Assembly (NCBI GenBank): GCA_014800735.1
Contig: JAAVFP010000038.1
Coordinates: forward strand, 1-64,000
Source of the DNA: Bacteroidales bacterium
Lineage (GTDB): Bacteria > Bacteroidota > Bacteroidia > Bacteroidales > Muribaculaceae
Reading direction: 5' to 3'
Length of the DNA: 64,000 bases
A program made the position numbers and the translations under genes. A model generated the notes under the pieces. That model searched no databases and was not told the DNA's origin. It saw only the letters and a list, made by a program, of their open reading frames with translations. Shown piece after piece: positions 27,712 through 37,569 of this stretch (position 1 is the stretch's first letter; the number at the start of each line of letters is the position of its first letter).

Positions 27712-28815
27712 TCAGTTAAATCGGTTAATGATGGCGGCAATCTCGCGCGCGTCGGCCGGCGTGGTGCATGCCGACACGGGCAGACACACCACGCTGCGGC
27801 TCAACTGCTCGGCAACGGGCAGGTGCAGGTGGGCGTAACGCCGGTAGCAGGGCTGAAGATGAGGCGGTGTCGGATAATTCACATCCGTGCCCACTCCGCA
27901 CTCGCCCAGATAAGCACGAAAGCGGTCGCGGTCCTCGATAAGCAGAGTGTACTGGTGCCACACGGAGCCCGCGGTAAATTCCGGTTTCACAACCCGAGGG
28001 TTGCTGATTTCGGTGTCGTAGACACGCGCCAGGGCCCGGCGGCGTTCGTTTTCCTCAGCCAGATGCGGCAGCTTCACGCGCAGGAAAGCGGCCTGGATAG
28101 GGTCCAGACGGCAGTTATAGCCGCAATAAATATTTTCGTAGCGGCGCTCGGAGCCGTAATTGGCAAGCGCGCGCACGGCATCGGCCAGGGCGCCGTCGTC
28201 CGTAGTCACGGCACCGGCATCGCCCAGGGCACCGACGTTTTTAGTCGGGTAGAAGCTGAAAGCCGCGGCATCGCCAAGGCCTCCGGTTGGACGGCCGTCG
28301 AAAACCGTGGCCCCGATGGCTTGTGCGTTATCCTCCACTATCAGCAGGCCGTGGCGGCGGGCAGCTTCAATCATAGCCTCGTCGTAGCACGGGCGACCGT
28401 AGAGATGCACGGTCAGGATGGCGCGGGTGCGCGGTGTGATGCTGCGCTCAATCAGATCGGTGTCCATGTTGAGCGTGCGCGCCGAAGCGTCCACGAACAC
28501 GGGCGTCAGCCCGGCATCCGTAACAGCCAGGACGGAAGCTATATAGGTATTGGCAGGCACGAGCACTTCATCGCCGGGAGCAAGGCGACCGAGTTCGATG
28601 TAGGCCTTGAAAATCAGGCGCAGGGCATCCAGGCCGTTGCTCACACCCACAGCATGTGAAGTCCCGGCCACGCGGCACAGGTCGGCCTCAAGCGCCTCGC
28701 ACTCAGGGCCACCCACATAGCGACCCGACTCAATCACCCGCGTGGCAGCGGCTGTGAGTTCGGCCATCAAAGGCTCGTTGACGGTGCGGAGGTCAAGGAA
28801 GGGATAACGCATCAT
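27712..28815 (-). CDS. DegT/DnrJ/EryC1/StrS sugar aminotransferase (FdtB/QdtB-like)
   Basis: PFLDLRTVNEPLMAEL; VGVSNGLDALRLIFKAY; VEDNAQAIGATVFDGRPTGGLGDAAAFSFYPTKNVGALGDAGAV. Confidence 0.92.
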   Translation of the reverse strand: MMRYPFLDLRTVNEPLMAELTAAATRVIESGRYVGGPECEALEADLCRVAGTSHAVGVSNGLDALRLIFKAYIELGRLAPGDEVLVPANTYIASVLAVTDAGLTPVFVDASARTLNMDTDLIERSITPRTRAILTVHLYGRPCYDEAMIEAARRHGLLIVEDNAQAIGATVFDGRPTGGLGDAAAFSFYPTKNVGALGDAGAVTTDDGALADAVRALANYGSERRYENIYCGYNCRLDPIQAAFLRVKLPHLAEENERRRALARVYDTEISNPRVVKPEFTAGSVWHQYTLLIEDRDRFRAYLGECGVGTDVNYPTPPHLQPCYRRYAHLHLPVAEQLSRSVVCLPVSACTTPADAREIAAIINRFN

Positions 28816-29231
28816 TGCTTTTGGAGTGCCATATATTCGTCGAAGTCGCGGATATAGTCGGCTTCGTCGTATTTCACATTAGTCAGAACCATGCACACCG
28901 AGCCGGAGGCGAAATTATCCAGCGTGCGCCAGATGCGTGCAGGAATGTAGAGGCCCTGATACGGGCGGTTGAGGGTGTAGGTGGTCCACGTGCGGCCATC
29001 GAACAGGTTCACGTTGAAACTACCCCCGGTGGCCACGAGCAGCTCGCGCCCCTCGCGGTGGGCATGGCCTCCGCGCTCCTCACCGGCAGGCACGTCGTAG
29101 GTCCAGTACACGCGCTGCAGCTCGAAGGGCAGGCGTCCGTCGCCCTCCTGTACAAATGTAAGGTTGCCGCGCGGGTCGTAGATTCGCGGCAGCTCTATGA
29201 TGCAGGGGATATCTTTATTTTCCATCGGCAA
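28812..29231 (-). CDS. FdtA/QdtA-like sugar 3,4-ketoisomerase (cupin)
   Basis: [69 protein letters not shown]. Confidence 0.9.
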   Translation of the reverse strand: MPMENKDIPCIIELPRIYDPRGNLTFVQEGDGRLPFELQRVYWTYDVPAGEERGGHAHREGRELLVATGGSFNVNLFDGRTWTTYTLNRPYQGLYIPARIWRTLDNFASGSVCMVLTNVKYDEADYIRDFDEYMALQKQ

Positions 29232-30096
29232 GGCGTTTCAGATATTTTCCGTATTCAGTGCCGAGCATGGGCCTTGCAAGGTCGGCAAGCTGAGTGGCGG
29301 TGATGAAGCCGCGGCGATAGGCAACCTCCTCGAGCGCAGCCACCAGCAGCCCCTGGCGTTTCTGAATGGCCTCGATAAAAGCCGAGGCCTCCATGAGCGA
29401 GTCGACGGTTCCGGTATCCAGCCACGCGAACCCGCGGCCGAAGCGCGCCACCCGCAGCTGTCCGGCGTTGAGATAGTGCTCGTTGACGGTGGTTATTTCA
29501 AGTTCGCCGCGAGCCGAGGGACGGATGCCGGCAGCCACCGCGGCCGAACCGGCCGGATAGAAGTACAGCCCCACTACTGCAAGGTCGCTCGCAGGCTCGG
29601 CCGGTTTCTCGACAATGCTCACCGGAGCGCCGTCGGCGTTGAGAGCAACCACACCGTAGCGACGGGGGTCCTGCACCGGGTAGGCAAAGATTGTGGCACT
29701 ACCCTGCTCCGCAGCTGCACATGCCTCAAGCAGCATGCCGGTGAAGCCCTGGCCGTAGAAAATATTGTCGCCAAGCACCAGGCACACCGGCGAGTCGCCC
29801 AGCCAGTCGGCGGCGATGGTAAGGGCCTGGGCAAGCCCCTCGGGGCGCTCCTGCACGCGGTAGGTGAGATTTATGCCCCACTGGCGGCCATCGGCAAGCA
29901 GGCGCCGGAACATGGGGCTATCCTCGGGCGTGGTGATTACCATGATATCGCGTATGCCGGCAAGCATGAGCACCGACAGCGGATAGTATATCATCGGCTT
30001 GTCGTAGACCGGCACAAGCTGTTTGGAGATTCCGCGGGTGATGGGCCACAGGCGCGAGCCGGAGCCACCGGCAAGTACGATACCTTTCATAATCAA
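29215..30096 (-). CDS. rfbA: Glucose-1-phosphate thymidylyltransferase
   Basis: [57 protein letters not shown]. Confidence 0.96.
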   Translation of the reverse strand: MIMKGIVLAGGSGSRLWPITRGISKQLVPVYDKPMIYYPLSVLMLAGIRDIMVITTPEDSPMFRRLLADGRQWGINLTYRVQERPEGLAQALTIAADWLGDSPVCLVLGDNIFYGQGFTGMLLEACAAAEQGSATIFAYPVQDPRRYGVVALNADGAPVSIVEKPAEPASDLAVVGLYFYPAGSAAVAAGIRPSARGELEITTVNEHYLNAGQLRVARFGRGFAWLDTGTVDSLMEASAFIEAIQKRQGLLVAALEEVAYRRGFITATQLADLARPMLGTEYGKYLKRLADGK

Positions 30097-31196
30097 CGGT
30101 TGGAATACATTTTAGTGTAATAATCGCGGTAGCTGCCGCTGACAATGCGCTCCACCCAGGGACGGTTGGCCATGTACCAGCGGACGGTGGCGCGCAGACC
30201 GCTTCCGAAATCATGGCGAGGTCTCCAGCCCAGCTCATCCATGGCCAGGGAAGCATCAATGGCATAGCGGAGGTCGTGGCCGGGGCGGTCGCCCACATAG
30301 GTGATGGTGTCGGCTGCCTCGGGATGGCCTGACGCGGCTATAAGTTCATGCACAAGGTCGATGTTGCGGCGCTCGCTGTACCCGCCGAAGGTGTAGACTG
30401 CACCCGGACGGCCTTTCTCGGCGGCCAAAAGCACACCGCGGCAGTGGTCGTCCACATGAATCCAGTCGCGCACGTTCAGCCCACGGCCATACACCGGCAG
30501 AGGCCGGCCCTCCAGGATGTTGTTGAGCATCAGGGGAATCAGTTTTTCAGGGAACTGGTAGGGACCGTAGTTATTAGAGCAGCGGGTGATGACCACAGGC
30601 AATCCGAAGGTGCGGTGGTAGGCAAGCGCCATCATATCGGCCGAGGCTTTGGAGGCCGAATAGGGCGACGAGGGGCGCAGCGGTGAATCATGGTGGAACA
30701 CCTCGCGGCCGTAAAGTGCCACCTGTCGGCCAAGCTTCTCGCTCAGCACAGCGTTTACCACGGGACTTTCAAAATCTATGCTCAAGTCGCCGTAGACTTC
30801 ATCGGTGCTGATTTGCACGAACTTTTCGAGCCGACCACCGGAGGCCACGTAGGCCCGGGCACTATCCAGCAGAGTCTGGGTGCCGAGCACGTTGGTTTCC
30901 ACAAAGGGCCGAGGGTCGGTCACCGAGCGGTCCACATGGCTTTCGGCAGCGAAATTCACGATATAATCTGGGCGGTATTGCGCCAGAGTAGCATCCACCA
31001 GCGCGCGGTCGGCAATGTCGCCGTGCACAAAGGTTATGCGGCCGTCCTGAATTTCGGAGCGGAGCGATTCGAGGTTTCCTGCATAGGTGAGCGCGTCGAG
31101 AACAACGACGTTACTGTCGCCGTTCTCCAGGAGCATTTTCACAAAGTTCACACCGATGAACCCGGCTCCGCCTGTCACAAGAAAAGTACGGCTCAT
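30093..31196 (-). CDS. rfbB: dTDP-glucose 4,6-dehydratase
   Basis: [44 protein letters not shown]. Confidence 0.96.
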   Translation of the reverse strand: MSRTFLVTGGAGFIGVNFVKMLLENGDSNVVVLDALTYAGNLESLRSEIQDGRITFVHGDIADRALVDATLAQYRPDYIVNFAAESHVDRSVTDPRPFVETNVLGTQTLLDSARAYVASGGRLEKFVQISTDEVYGDLSIDFESPVVNAVLSEKLGRQVALYGREVFHHDSPLRPSSPYSASKASADMMALAYHRTFGLPVVITRCSNNYGPYQFPEKLIPLMLNNILEGRPLPVYGRGLNVRDWIHVDDHCRGVLLAAEKGRPGAVYTFGGYSERRNIDLVHELIAASGHPEAADTITYVGDRPGHDLRYAIDASLAMDELGWRPRHDFGSGLRATVRWYMANRPWVERIVSGSYRDYYTKMYSNR

Positions 31197-32026
31197 TTAG
31201 CCTCCTGCTCGGGTAATGGAAGGTTGGCAAGCTGGTCGCGGGCGGTTGCAAGCATGCGCTCGTATTTCTCGCGGCGGATTTTAGCCAGGCGGTCGGCCTG
31301 CAGGGCACTTGCGTATTCATAGCAATCCAGCAATTCCTGGCGAAGCTTGTCGGTGAGCTTGATGCTCACGTCGCCCTTGGCTCCCCTAAGCACCACCTTG
31401 GAAGCACCCGGATGCGCGGCCAGCCACGGAGCCAGGCCGTCCACCTCCTCGGGGTTGAAGCTTGCAATCTCGGAACCTTCCACATTAATTACGCGCGAGG
31501 GCGAAATCTCGGCTGAGGTCATGCTGTCGGCTCCGTCCACAAGCGAGATGGAGCGAAGCCCGATGGCGCGGCCCTGCACGTTGGCCACGATGTAGAAGTA
31601 GCCCTTGTCCGTCACACGCGCCTGGACGGCGTTGGCGTTCATGATTTCCTCCGACACACCCACGGGCAGGAAGTAGCCCTCCAGGCCCACGGAGCTGTCC
31701 ACGTGGCGGAACTTGGGAGCGATAGCCTCCAGGCGCAGGGTGGCCTCGGCCAGAGCACGGTCGGCCGAGCCGATGCTGTCCGATGCAATGCCTTCCATCG
31801 CCGTTGCGCGCAGGCGCAGACCGTTGCGGCGCACCGCAGTCTGGTCGGGGTAGCGAGCGTTGAGGGTGTCCAGGAGCACCAGCGCCCCGGTGTAGTTGTG
31901 GTTGGCAATTTCTTGGGCGCACTGCTCGTAGAGCTTGGTGGCCTCGTCCTTCCCGGCATTGCCGCAGGAGGTAACCGCAAGTGCGATTACCATGGCTGCC
32001 AGTGCCTTATTTATTCCTTTGAACAT
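31193..32026 (-). CDS. Conserved hypothetical lipoprotein
   Basis: Lipobox LAVTSCGN; overlaps rel 3' end and rmlB start; N-terminal TPR-like helices. Confidence 0.75.
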   Translation of the reverse strand: MFKGINKALAAMVIALAVTSCGNAGKDEATKLYEQCAQEIANHNYTGALVLLDTLNARYPDQTAVRRNGLRLRATAMEGIASDSIGSADRALAEATLRLEAIAPKFRHVDSSVGLEGYFLPVGVSEEIMNANAVQARVTDKGYFYIVANVQGRAIGLRSISLVDGADSMTSAEISPSRVINVEGSEIASFNPEEVDGLAPWLAAHPGASKVVLRGAKGDVSIKLTDKLRQELLDCYEYASALQADRLAKIRREKYERMLATARDQLANLPLPEQEAK

Positions 32027-34229
32027 TTTTCACTCCTTTTACGGTTGCTAATTTCTTTATCAGTTGATTCAGCGCCGTCTTGTCGGTGACACCCACGGTG
32101 AGGATGCCCTGGAACAGGCCGTCGTTGGAATCAATGGATATGCCGCGCAAAGATACGGATTTTTCTTTATTTATTATAGAGGTGATGTTGGTGACAATGC
32201 CGATATCGTCGCGCCCCACCACGCGGAGTGTAGCCGTGAACTCGGCATCGCCCTTGCCGCTCCAGCGCACACGAATCAGGCGGTAGGCGTATTTCTGTTT
32301 CAGGTGCTGCGCGTTGGGGCAGTCGCTGCGATGAATTTTTATCACGCCCTCGGAGGAAATGAAGCCGAACACGTCGTCGCCGTAGATGGGGTTGCAGCAT
32401 TTGGCCAACTTGAAGTTCACGCCCTTGATGTTGTCACCGATAACAAGGATGTCGGCGCCTTTGTCGGCCACCATATCCTCCTCGGATGGAGGCTGGAGGG
32501 TGTACTCGCTTGCCGACACACGCTCGGCGCCCTCGTCGGCCTTAATCCTTGCGTTAAGGCACTCGGTGTAAGCGTCCACCACGTCGTTCACCTCGATTTC
32601 GCCCGACCCCACCATGCTGAAGAAGGCGATTGTGTCCTTGTGGCCCATGCGAGCCATGGCCTTGCTCATGAGCGCCTCCTCCATTTCAATCTTGCGGTTC
32701 TTGAGGCGGCGTTGCAGCAGTTCCTTGCCTATTTCGGCGGTGCGGTTCTCGTTTTCCTTAAGCACGGCGCGGATTTTGCTCCTGGCCTTGGAGGTGACCA
32801 CAATCTGGAGCCAGTCGCGGCTGGGTTGCTGCAGGGGCGACGTGAGGATTTCCACCGTGTCGCCCGAAGCCAGGCGGTAGTTGAGCTTGCGGTTCTTGCC
32901 GTTCACTTTGCCGCCCACGGTCTGGCAGCCAAGCTTGGAGTGGATGTTGAAGGCGAAGTCAAGCAGCGTGGCACCCTGGGGCAACTTGTAGAGGTCGCCC
33001 TTCGGGGTAAACACAAATACCTCGCGCGAGTAGACATCCATCTTGAAGTTGCGCATCAGCTCCATTGGACCGCCGGCACCGGCCTCGAGGATATCGCGCA
33101 CGTTGGCCATCCAGGTGTCAAGCGAGTTCTCGGCCTTTATACCCTTGTACTTCCAGTGGGCTGCCAGGCCCTTCTCGGCGATTGCATCCATGCGGCGGGT
33201 GCGTATCTGCACCTCCACCCAGCGCTCCTGAGGACCGTAGACTGTGATGTGCAGCGACTCGTAGCCGTTGCTTTTGGGGATACTCAGCCAGTCCTTCAGG
33301 CGTCCGGGGTTAGGACGGTACATATCGGTGACTATCGAGTAGGCCAGCCAGCACTCGGGCTTTTCGCGCTCCGACTCGCAGTCAATCACGATGCGGATGG
33401 CGAAAAGGTCGTAGATATCCTCCACCGTGTTGTGCTGCTTCTTCATCTTGTTCCAGATGGAGTAGATGGATTTAGTGCGCCCTTTGATTTCGAACTTCAG
33501 TCCCTCGGCTTCGAGCTTGGCCTTGATGGGGGCGATGAAGTCGGCAATGTAGGCATCGCGCTTCACCTTGGTTTCATTCAGTTCGCTGGCAATGCGGGTG
33601 TACATCTCGCGGTTGCTGTATTTGAGCGACATATCCTCGAGCTCACTCTTCACCGCATAGAGGCCCAGGCGGTGAGCCAGCGGGGCGTAGAGGTAGCTGA
33701 CCTCGATGGCAGTGTCGCGCACCAGGCGCTCCGAGGGATGATGGTTGATGGCACGCATCAGCGTGAGGCGGTCAACAATCATTATGATAATCACGCGTAG
33801 GTCCTCGGCGAACGTGAGTAGCAGTTTGCGGAAATTCTCGCTTTCAACGGATGTGCCGCGGCTGTAGAGCGAGGCCACTTTCACCAGGCCGCGCACCATC
33901 TTGGCCACGTCGTCGCCCCAGTCGGCCACAACCTCGTCCTCGGTCATGGCTCCGCGGCGCACCACAGGCGCAAGGAGCACTGCAGCCACCATATTGCGGT
34001 CGGCCGAAATGCTCTCGCACAGCGACACACAGGTGGCCAGCGAGCGCACAACCTGGTTGAAACCGAAGCGGTCGCGCGTGAGCTTGCCCGATTCTATTCC
34101 CCGGCGCAGGGCCTCGCGCAGGCGCCGCACATCGCCGGCCTCGCGGTAGGGGTTGAGCATGCGCATCACCCTGCCGCTCAGGGCCAGTGCTCGGGTCTTC
34201 TCGTCGTTTCTATAAAAATTTTCTTCCAT
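32007..34229 (-). CDS. RSH family (p)ppGpp synthetase with degenerate HD hydrolase domain; TGS and ACT domains present
   Basis: RLKDWLSIPKSNGYESLHITVYGP and VEVQIRTRRMDAIAEKGLAAHWKYK intact; HDVVED position reads APVVRR; ACT-like C-terminus. Confidence 0.92.
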   Translation of the reverse strand: MEENFYRNDEKTRALALSGRVMRMLNPYREAGDVRRLREALRRGIESGKLTRDRFGFNQVVRSLATCVSLCESISADRNMVAAVLLAPVVRRGAMTEDEVVADWGDDVAKMVRGLVKVASLYSRGTSVESENFRKLLLTFAEDLRVIIIMIVDRLTLMRAINHHPSERLVRDTAIEVSYLYAPLAHRLGLYAVKSELEDMSLKYSNREMYTRIASELNETKVKRDAYIADFIAPIKAKLEAEGLKFEIKGRTKSIYSIWNKMKKQHNTVEDIYDLFAIRIVIDCESEREKPECWLAYSIVTDMYRPNPGRLKDWLSIPKSNGYESLHITVYGPQERWVEVQIRTRRMDAIAEKGLAAHWKYKGIKAENSLDTWMANVRDILEAGAGGPMELMRNFKMDVYSREVFVFTPKGDLYKLPQGATLLDFAFNIHSKLGCQTVGGKVNGKNRKLNYRLASGDTVEILTSPLQQPSRDWLQIVVTSKARSKIRAVLKENENRTAEIGKELLQRRLKNRKIEMEEALMSKAMARMGHKDTIAFFSMVGSGEIEVNDVVDAYTECLNARIKADEGAERVSASEYTLQPPSEEDMVADKGADILVIGDNIKGVNFKLAKCCNPIYGDDVFGFISSEGVIKIHRSDCPNAQHLKQKYAYRLIRVRWSGKGDAEFTATLRVVGRDDIGIVTNITSIINKEKSVSLRGISIDSNDGLFQGILTVGVTDKTALNQLIKKLATVKGVKNVQRNK

Positions 34230-34257
34230 AAGCTTGCTTGTGGTGGAAATGAGGACT

Positions 34258-34288
34258 CAAAATTAGCACATTTAACTATAAACGCAAA
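34258..34288 (-). promoter_or_regulatory. Promoter upstream of the RSH-headed operon
   Basis: Minus strand TTTG (34288-34285)-N19-TAATTTTG (34265-34258). Confidence 0.65.
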
Positions 34289-34384
34289 ATAAACCGTCAT
34301 AAAAAAAGAAAACGCCGCCCGGGCCGGAGCCTGAGCGACGCTTTCATTACGTTGCGAAACGTGCTATTATAAAAGGTGCTGTTA

Positions 34385-34555
34385 CTAATTGTCAATTTCG
34401 TTATTGCGGGGATTATTGCCGAGGGTGCAGGTGCGCTCCTTCTGGAGTTTTTCCGTATTTTTTTCGTCGTCGGCAATATTGATGGCCACGCCCGAAAGAT
34501 TCTGTTCGGCGTTCTCAATTTTCTGCTTGATGTCTTTTGCTGAGGGAGTATCCAT
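34385..34555 (-). CDS. Small (56 aa) hypothetical protein below the ORF-track length cutoff
   Basis: MDTPSAKDIKQKIENAEQNLSGVAINIADDEKNTEKLQKERTCTLGNNPRNNEIDN; fills the rel-engB gap. Confidence 0.5.
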   Translation of the reverse strand: MDTPSAKDIKQKIENAEQNLSGVAINIADDEKNTEKLQKERTCTLGNNPRNNEIDN

Positions 34556-34610
34556 AGTCGTTCAGTTTTTAGTTGTTATACTATGACAACGCCCTAAGTG
34601 CATGAGTGGT

Positions 34611-35216
34611 TCACTCGCCGATGGGCAGTTTGTTCATTTCCTCGATATAATCCAGGATAGCGTTGCGGCCGCGCTTGTCCTCGCTCGAGGTTTTGAACAC
34701 CGGCGGAAGTTCCTCCCACTGCTCCAGCAGCTGGGCGCAGTATTTGGCCACGAGCGTCTTGCCCGCGTTGGGCGTGAGCTTATCCAGCTTGGTGAACACA
34801 ATGCTGAAAGGCACACCGTTCTCGCCGAGCCACTGCATGAATTCAAGGTCGATTTTCTGCGGCTCGTGGCGGCTGTCCACCAGCACGAACAGGTTGGTCA
34901 TCTGCTTGCGGTTGAGGATGTAGCTCTTGATAATGCCCTCCAGCTTAGTGCGGTCGGCCTTGCTTCGGCGGGCGTAGCCGTAGCCGGGAAGGTCAACGAT
35001 ATACCACTGCTCGTTCACCAGAAAGTGGTTGATGAGCATGGTCTTGCCGGGAGTCGACGAGGTCATGGCCAGCTGTTTCTGGCCGGTGAGCATATTGATG
35101 AGGCTCGATTTTCCAACGTTCGAGCGTCCGATAAAAGCGTATTCGTGCCGGTTGTCGGCCGGGCATTTGGTGTGGTCGCTGTTGCTGACCACGAAGCGGG
35201 CTGTATTAACTATCAT
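34611..35216 (-). CDS. engB: Ribosome biogenesis GTPase EngB/YihA
   Basis: [39 protein letters not shown]; start refined to 35216. Confidence 0.95.
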   Translation of the reverse strand: MIVNTARFVVSNSDHTKCPADNRHEYAFIGRSNVGKSSLINMLTGQKQLAMTSSTPGKTMLINHFLVNEQWYIVDLPGYGYARRSKADRTKLEGIIKSYILNRKQMTNLFVLVDSRHEPQKIDLEFMQWLGENGVPFSIVFTKLDKLTPNAGKTLVAKYCAQLLEQWEELPPVFKTSSEDKRGRNAILDYIEEMNKLPIGE

Positions 35217-35323
35217 AATACTTCTATAACAAAATCTACGGCGCAAAGGTAATGTTATTTTTTCAAAAAATCCGTAACTTTGCAGCTCCAAGCAGAATTT
35301 ACAACTAATCCAAGCAAGAAATA

Positions 35324-36178
35324 ATGAAAAGCAAAGACGAATTAATCGACGACCTGCTCACACTGGCCTTTGCCGAGGATATCGGCGACGGCGACCACAC
35401 TACCCTGTCCACCATCGGCCCCGACGCTATGGGCAAGCAGCACCTGCTGGTGAAGGAAGAAGGTATCCTGGCCGGAGTGGACATAGCTCGCCGTGTGTTC
35501 GAGAAATTCGACCCCTCGCTTAAAATGACCGTATTTATTCAGGATGGTACCCGCGTGAAGCCCGGCGACATTGCCTTCGAGGTGGAGGGCCCCGTGCGCT
35601 CGCTGCTCCAGACGGAGCGCCTGATGCTCAACATCATGCAGCGCATGAGCGGCATAGCCACTGTCACCGCCCGCTATCAGGACCGCCTGGCAGGCCTCAA
35701 CACCAAGGTGCTCGACACCCGCAAGATAACCCCGGGAATGCGTATGCTCGAAAAAGAAGCCGTGCGTATCGGCGGCGGCTGCAACCACCGCATCGGTCTG
35801 TTCGACATGATTCTGATCAAGGACAACCACGTGGACTTTGCCGGTGGCATCCCCCAGGCTGTGCAGCGCGCCAAGGACTACTGCAAGGCCAAGGGCAAGG
35901 ACCTGAAAATTGAAGTGGAAGTGCGCAATACCGATGAAATCCATCAGGCCATCGCCGCAGGAGTTGACCGCATCATGCTGGACAACTTCACCCCCGAGCG
36001 CACCCGCGAGGCCGTTGAGCTCATCCGCCGCGAAGCTCCAGGCGTGGAAATCGAGTCGAGCGGTGGCATCACCTTCGACACTCTCCGCCAGTATGGCGAA
36101 ACCTGTGTCGACTTCATTTCGGTCGGTGCTCTCACCCACTCGGTCAAAGGTCTCGACCTCAGCTTCAAGCATTGCTGA
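35324..36178 (+). CDS. nadC: Nicotinate-nucleotide pyrophosphorylase (carboxylating)
   Basis: [56 protein letters not shown]. Confidence 0.96.
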   Translation: MKSKDELIDDLLTLAFAEDIGDGDHTTLSTIGPDAMGKQHLLVKEEGILAGVDIARRVFEKFDPSLKMTVFIQDGTRVKPGDIAFEVEGPVRSLLQTERLMLNIMQRMSGIATVTARYQDRLAGLNTKVLDTRKITPGMRMLEKEAVRIGGGCNHRIGLFDMILIKDNHVDFAGGIPQAVQRAKDYCKAKGKDLKIEVEVRNTDEIHQAIAAGVDRIMLDNFTPERTREAVELIRREAPGVEIESSGGITFDTLRQYGETCVDFISVGALTHSVKGLDLSFKHC

Positions 36179-36189
36179 TTATTCTCAAG

Positions 36190-36245
36190 TGATATGATAA
36201 AAGAAGCCGCCCTGGATGCCCCGGGCGGTTTCTTTTATCATATCA
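36190..36245. terminator. Bidirectional terminator between convergent nadC and HAD genes
   Basis: 23-bp arms TGATATGATAAAAGAAGCCGCCC / GGGCGGTTTCTTTTATCATATCA, one G-U. Confidence 0.9.
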
Positions 36246-36878
36246 TATCAAATCCTCGGCGGTGAGCTCCAGTAGGGTGTCGATTACCCGGTCCGACAGG
36301 GGGATGAGGGTGTCGCGGGGATTGGATGTTGCCAGGGCTATGACGTGGGCGCCGGCTGCCCGGCCCGCTTTGAGGCCATTGTAGGAGTCCTCGAACACGT
36401 AGCAGTCCTGCGGCGGCACGCCGAGGGCCTCGGCGGCCTTCAGATAACATTCGGGGTCGGGTTTGCCGCGGGTCACCCACGAGTCGGTCACCACCTCGGC
36501 AAAGAAATCGCGGAAGCCGGGATACATGCCGAAAAGGCGCGCCATTTTTTCATCGCCGCTGCTGGTGACGATGGCAGCAGGAATACCGGCATCGAGGAGT
36601 GCGGCGAGAAATTCCACCACGCCGGGGAACAGAGGATAGGCCATGGACTGCTCCTTTTCCTTTAGCAGTGCCATCACCGCGGGGCGGTCATCCTCGGCGA
36701 AATAGGTGGCCAGGATGTTGGGCAGCGTGGTGCCCTTGATTTTGTATGCAAATTGCTCGACGCCGGTCGGAAACTCGCGTTCGATGCTGTTCCATATTTC
36801 AGTGTAAATCGGTTCGCTGTCCACAAGCACACCATCGAGGTCAAACAATGCGGCTACTTTTCTTTGTGTCATCTTCAT
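36243..36878 (-). CDS. HAD family phosphatase (beta-phosphoglucomutase-like)
   Basis: ALFDLDGVLVDSEPIY; AIVTSSGDEKM; GKPDPECYLKAAEALGVPPQDCYVFEDSYNGLKAGRAAG. Confidence 0.92.
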   Translation of the reverse strand: MKMTQRKVAALFDLDGVLVDSEPIYTEIWNSIEREFPTGVEQFAYKIKGTTLPNILATYFAEDDRPAVMALLKEKEQSMAYPLFPGVVEFLAALLDAGIPAAIVTSSGDEKMARLFGMYPGFRDFFAEVVTDSWVTRGKPDPECYLKAAEALGVPPQDCYVFEDSYNGLKAGRAAGAHVIALATSNPRDTLIPLSDRVIDTLLELTAEDLI

Positions 36879-36941
36879 GTTTTATTTTGCTGCAAAATTA
36901 GCGTAAATATAACGTATTGCACAAAAATAACGGGCGGAATT

Positions 36942-36973
36942 TTTGGCGGTTTCTCGTTCGTTACGTACTTTTG
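36942..36973 (+). promoter_or_regulatory. Promoter for the nicotinamidase-pncB operon
   Basis: TTTG (36942-36945)-N20-TACTTTTG (36966-36973). Confidence 0.7.
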
Positions 36974-36999
36974 TGTTGAAAATCAGCCATCACACCTAT

Positions 37000-37569
37000 A
37001 TGCCAAACAAAATGCTCATAATAGTCGACCCGCAGAACGACTTCATCAGCGGCACTCTGCCTGTGGCCGGAGCCGAGGATGCCATGCTGGGCCTGTGTGA
37101 CTACCTAAGCCGTAATCCGGAGAAATACGACCTTATCATCGTGACGGCCGACCGCCATCCGGCCGACCACTGCTCGTTCGCCACCCGGGGTGGCCAGTGG
37201 CCGGTGCACTGCGTGAAGGACAGCGATGGCGCGGCTGTTTTCGAGCCTCTCGCCCGGGTGCTGGATACCTGCACGGCCCCAACAGTTGTGATTGGCAAGG
37301 GGCAGAATGCCGAGCGCGAGGAGTACTCCGTGTTCACCGCGCCTGAAAATTCCGAAACCATAATTCGCCTGGCCCGCGAGCATGACATCGACCAAATCGA
37401 CGTGTGCGGTCTGGCTGGCGACTACTGTGTGCTGGCAACCCTGACGGATGGCATAGAGCGCTTCGGCCACGAGCCCTTCACTGTGCTCCTGTCCTACTCC
37501 CCTTCGATTGACGGTGGCACCCGTCTGGCTGATTTCATTACCGAGAACTCCCTTAAATCCGAAAAATGA
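37000..37569 (+). CDS. Isochorismatase-family nicotinamidase (PncA-like)
   Basis: MLIIVDPQNDFISGTLPVAGAE; VTADRHPADHCSFATRGGQWPVHCVKDS; VCGLAGDYCVLAT. Confidence 0.92.
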   Translation: MPNKMLIIVDPQNDFISGTLPVAGAEDAMLGLCDYLSRNPEKYDLIIVTADRHPADHCSFATRGGQWPVHCVKDSDGAAVFEPLARVLDTCTAPTVVIGKGQNAEREEYSVFTAPENSETIIRLAREHDIDQIDVCGLAGDYCVLATLTDGIERFGHEPFTVLLSYSPSIDGGTRLADFITENSLKSEK

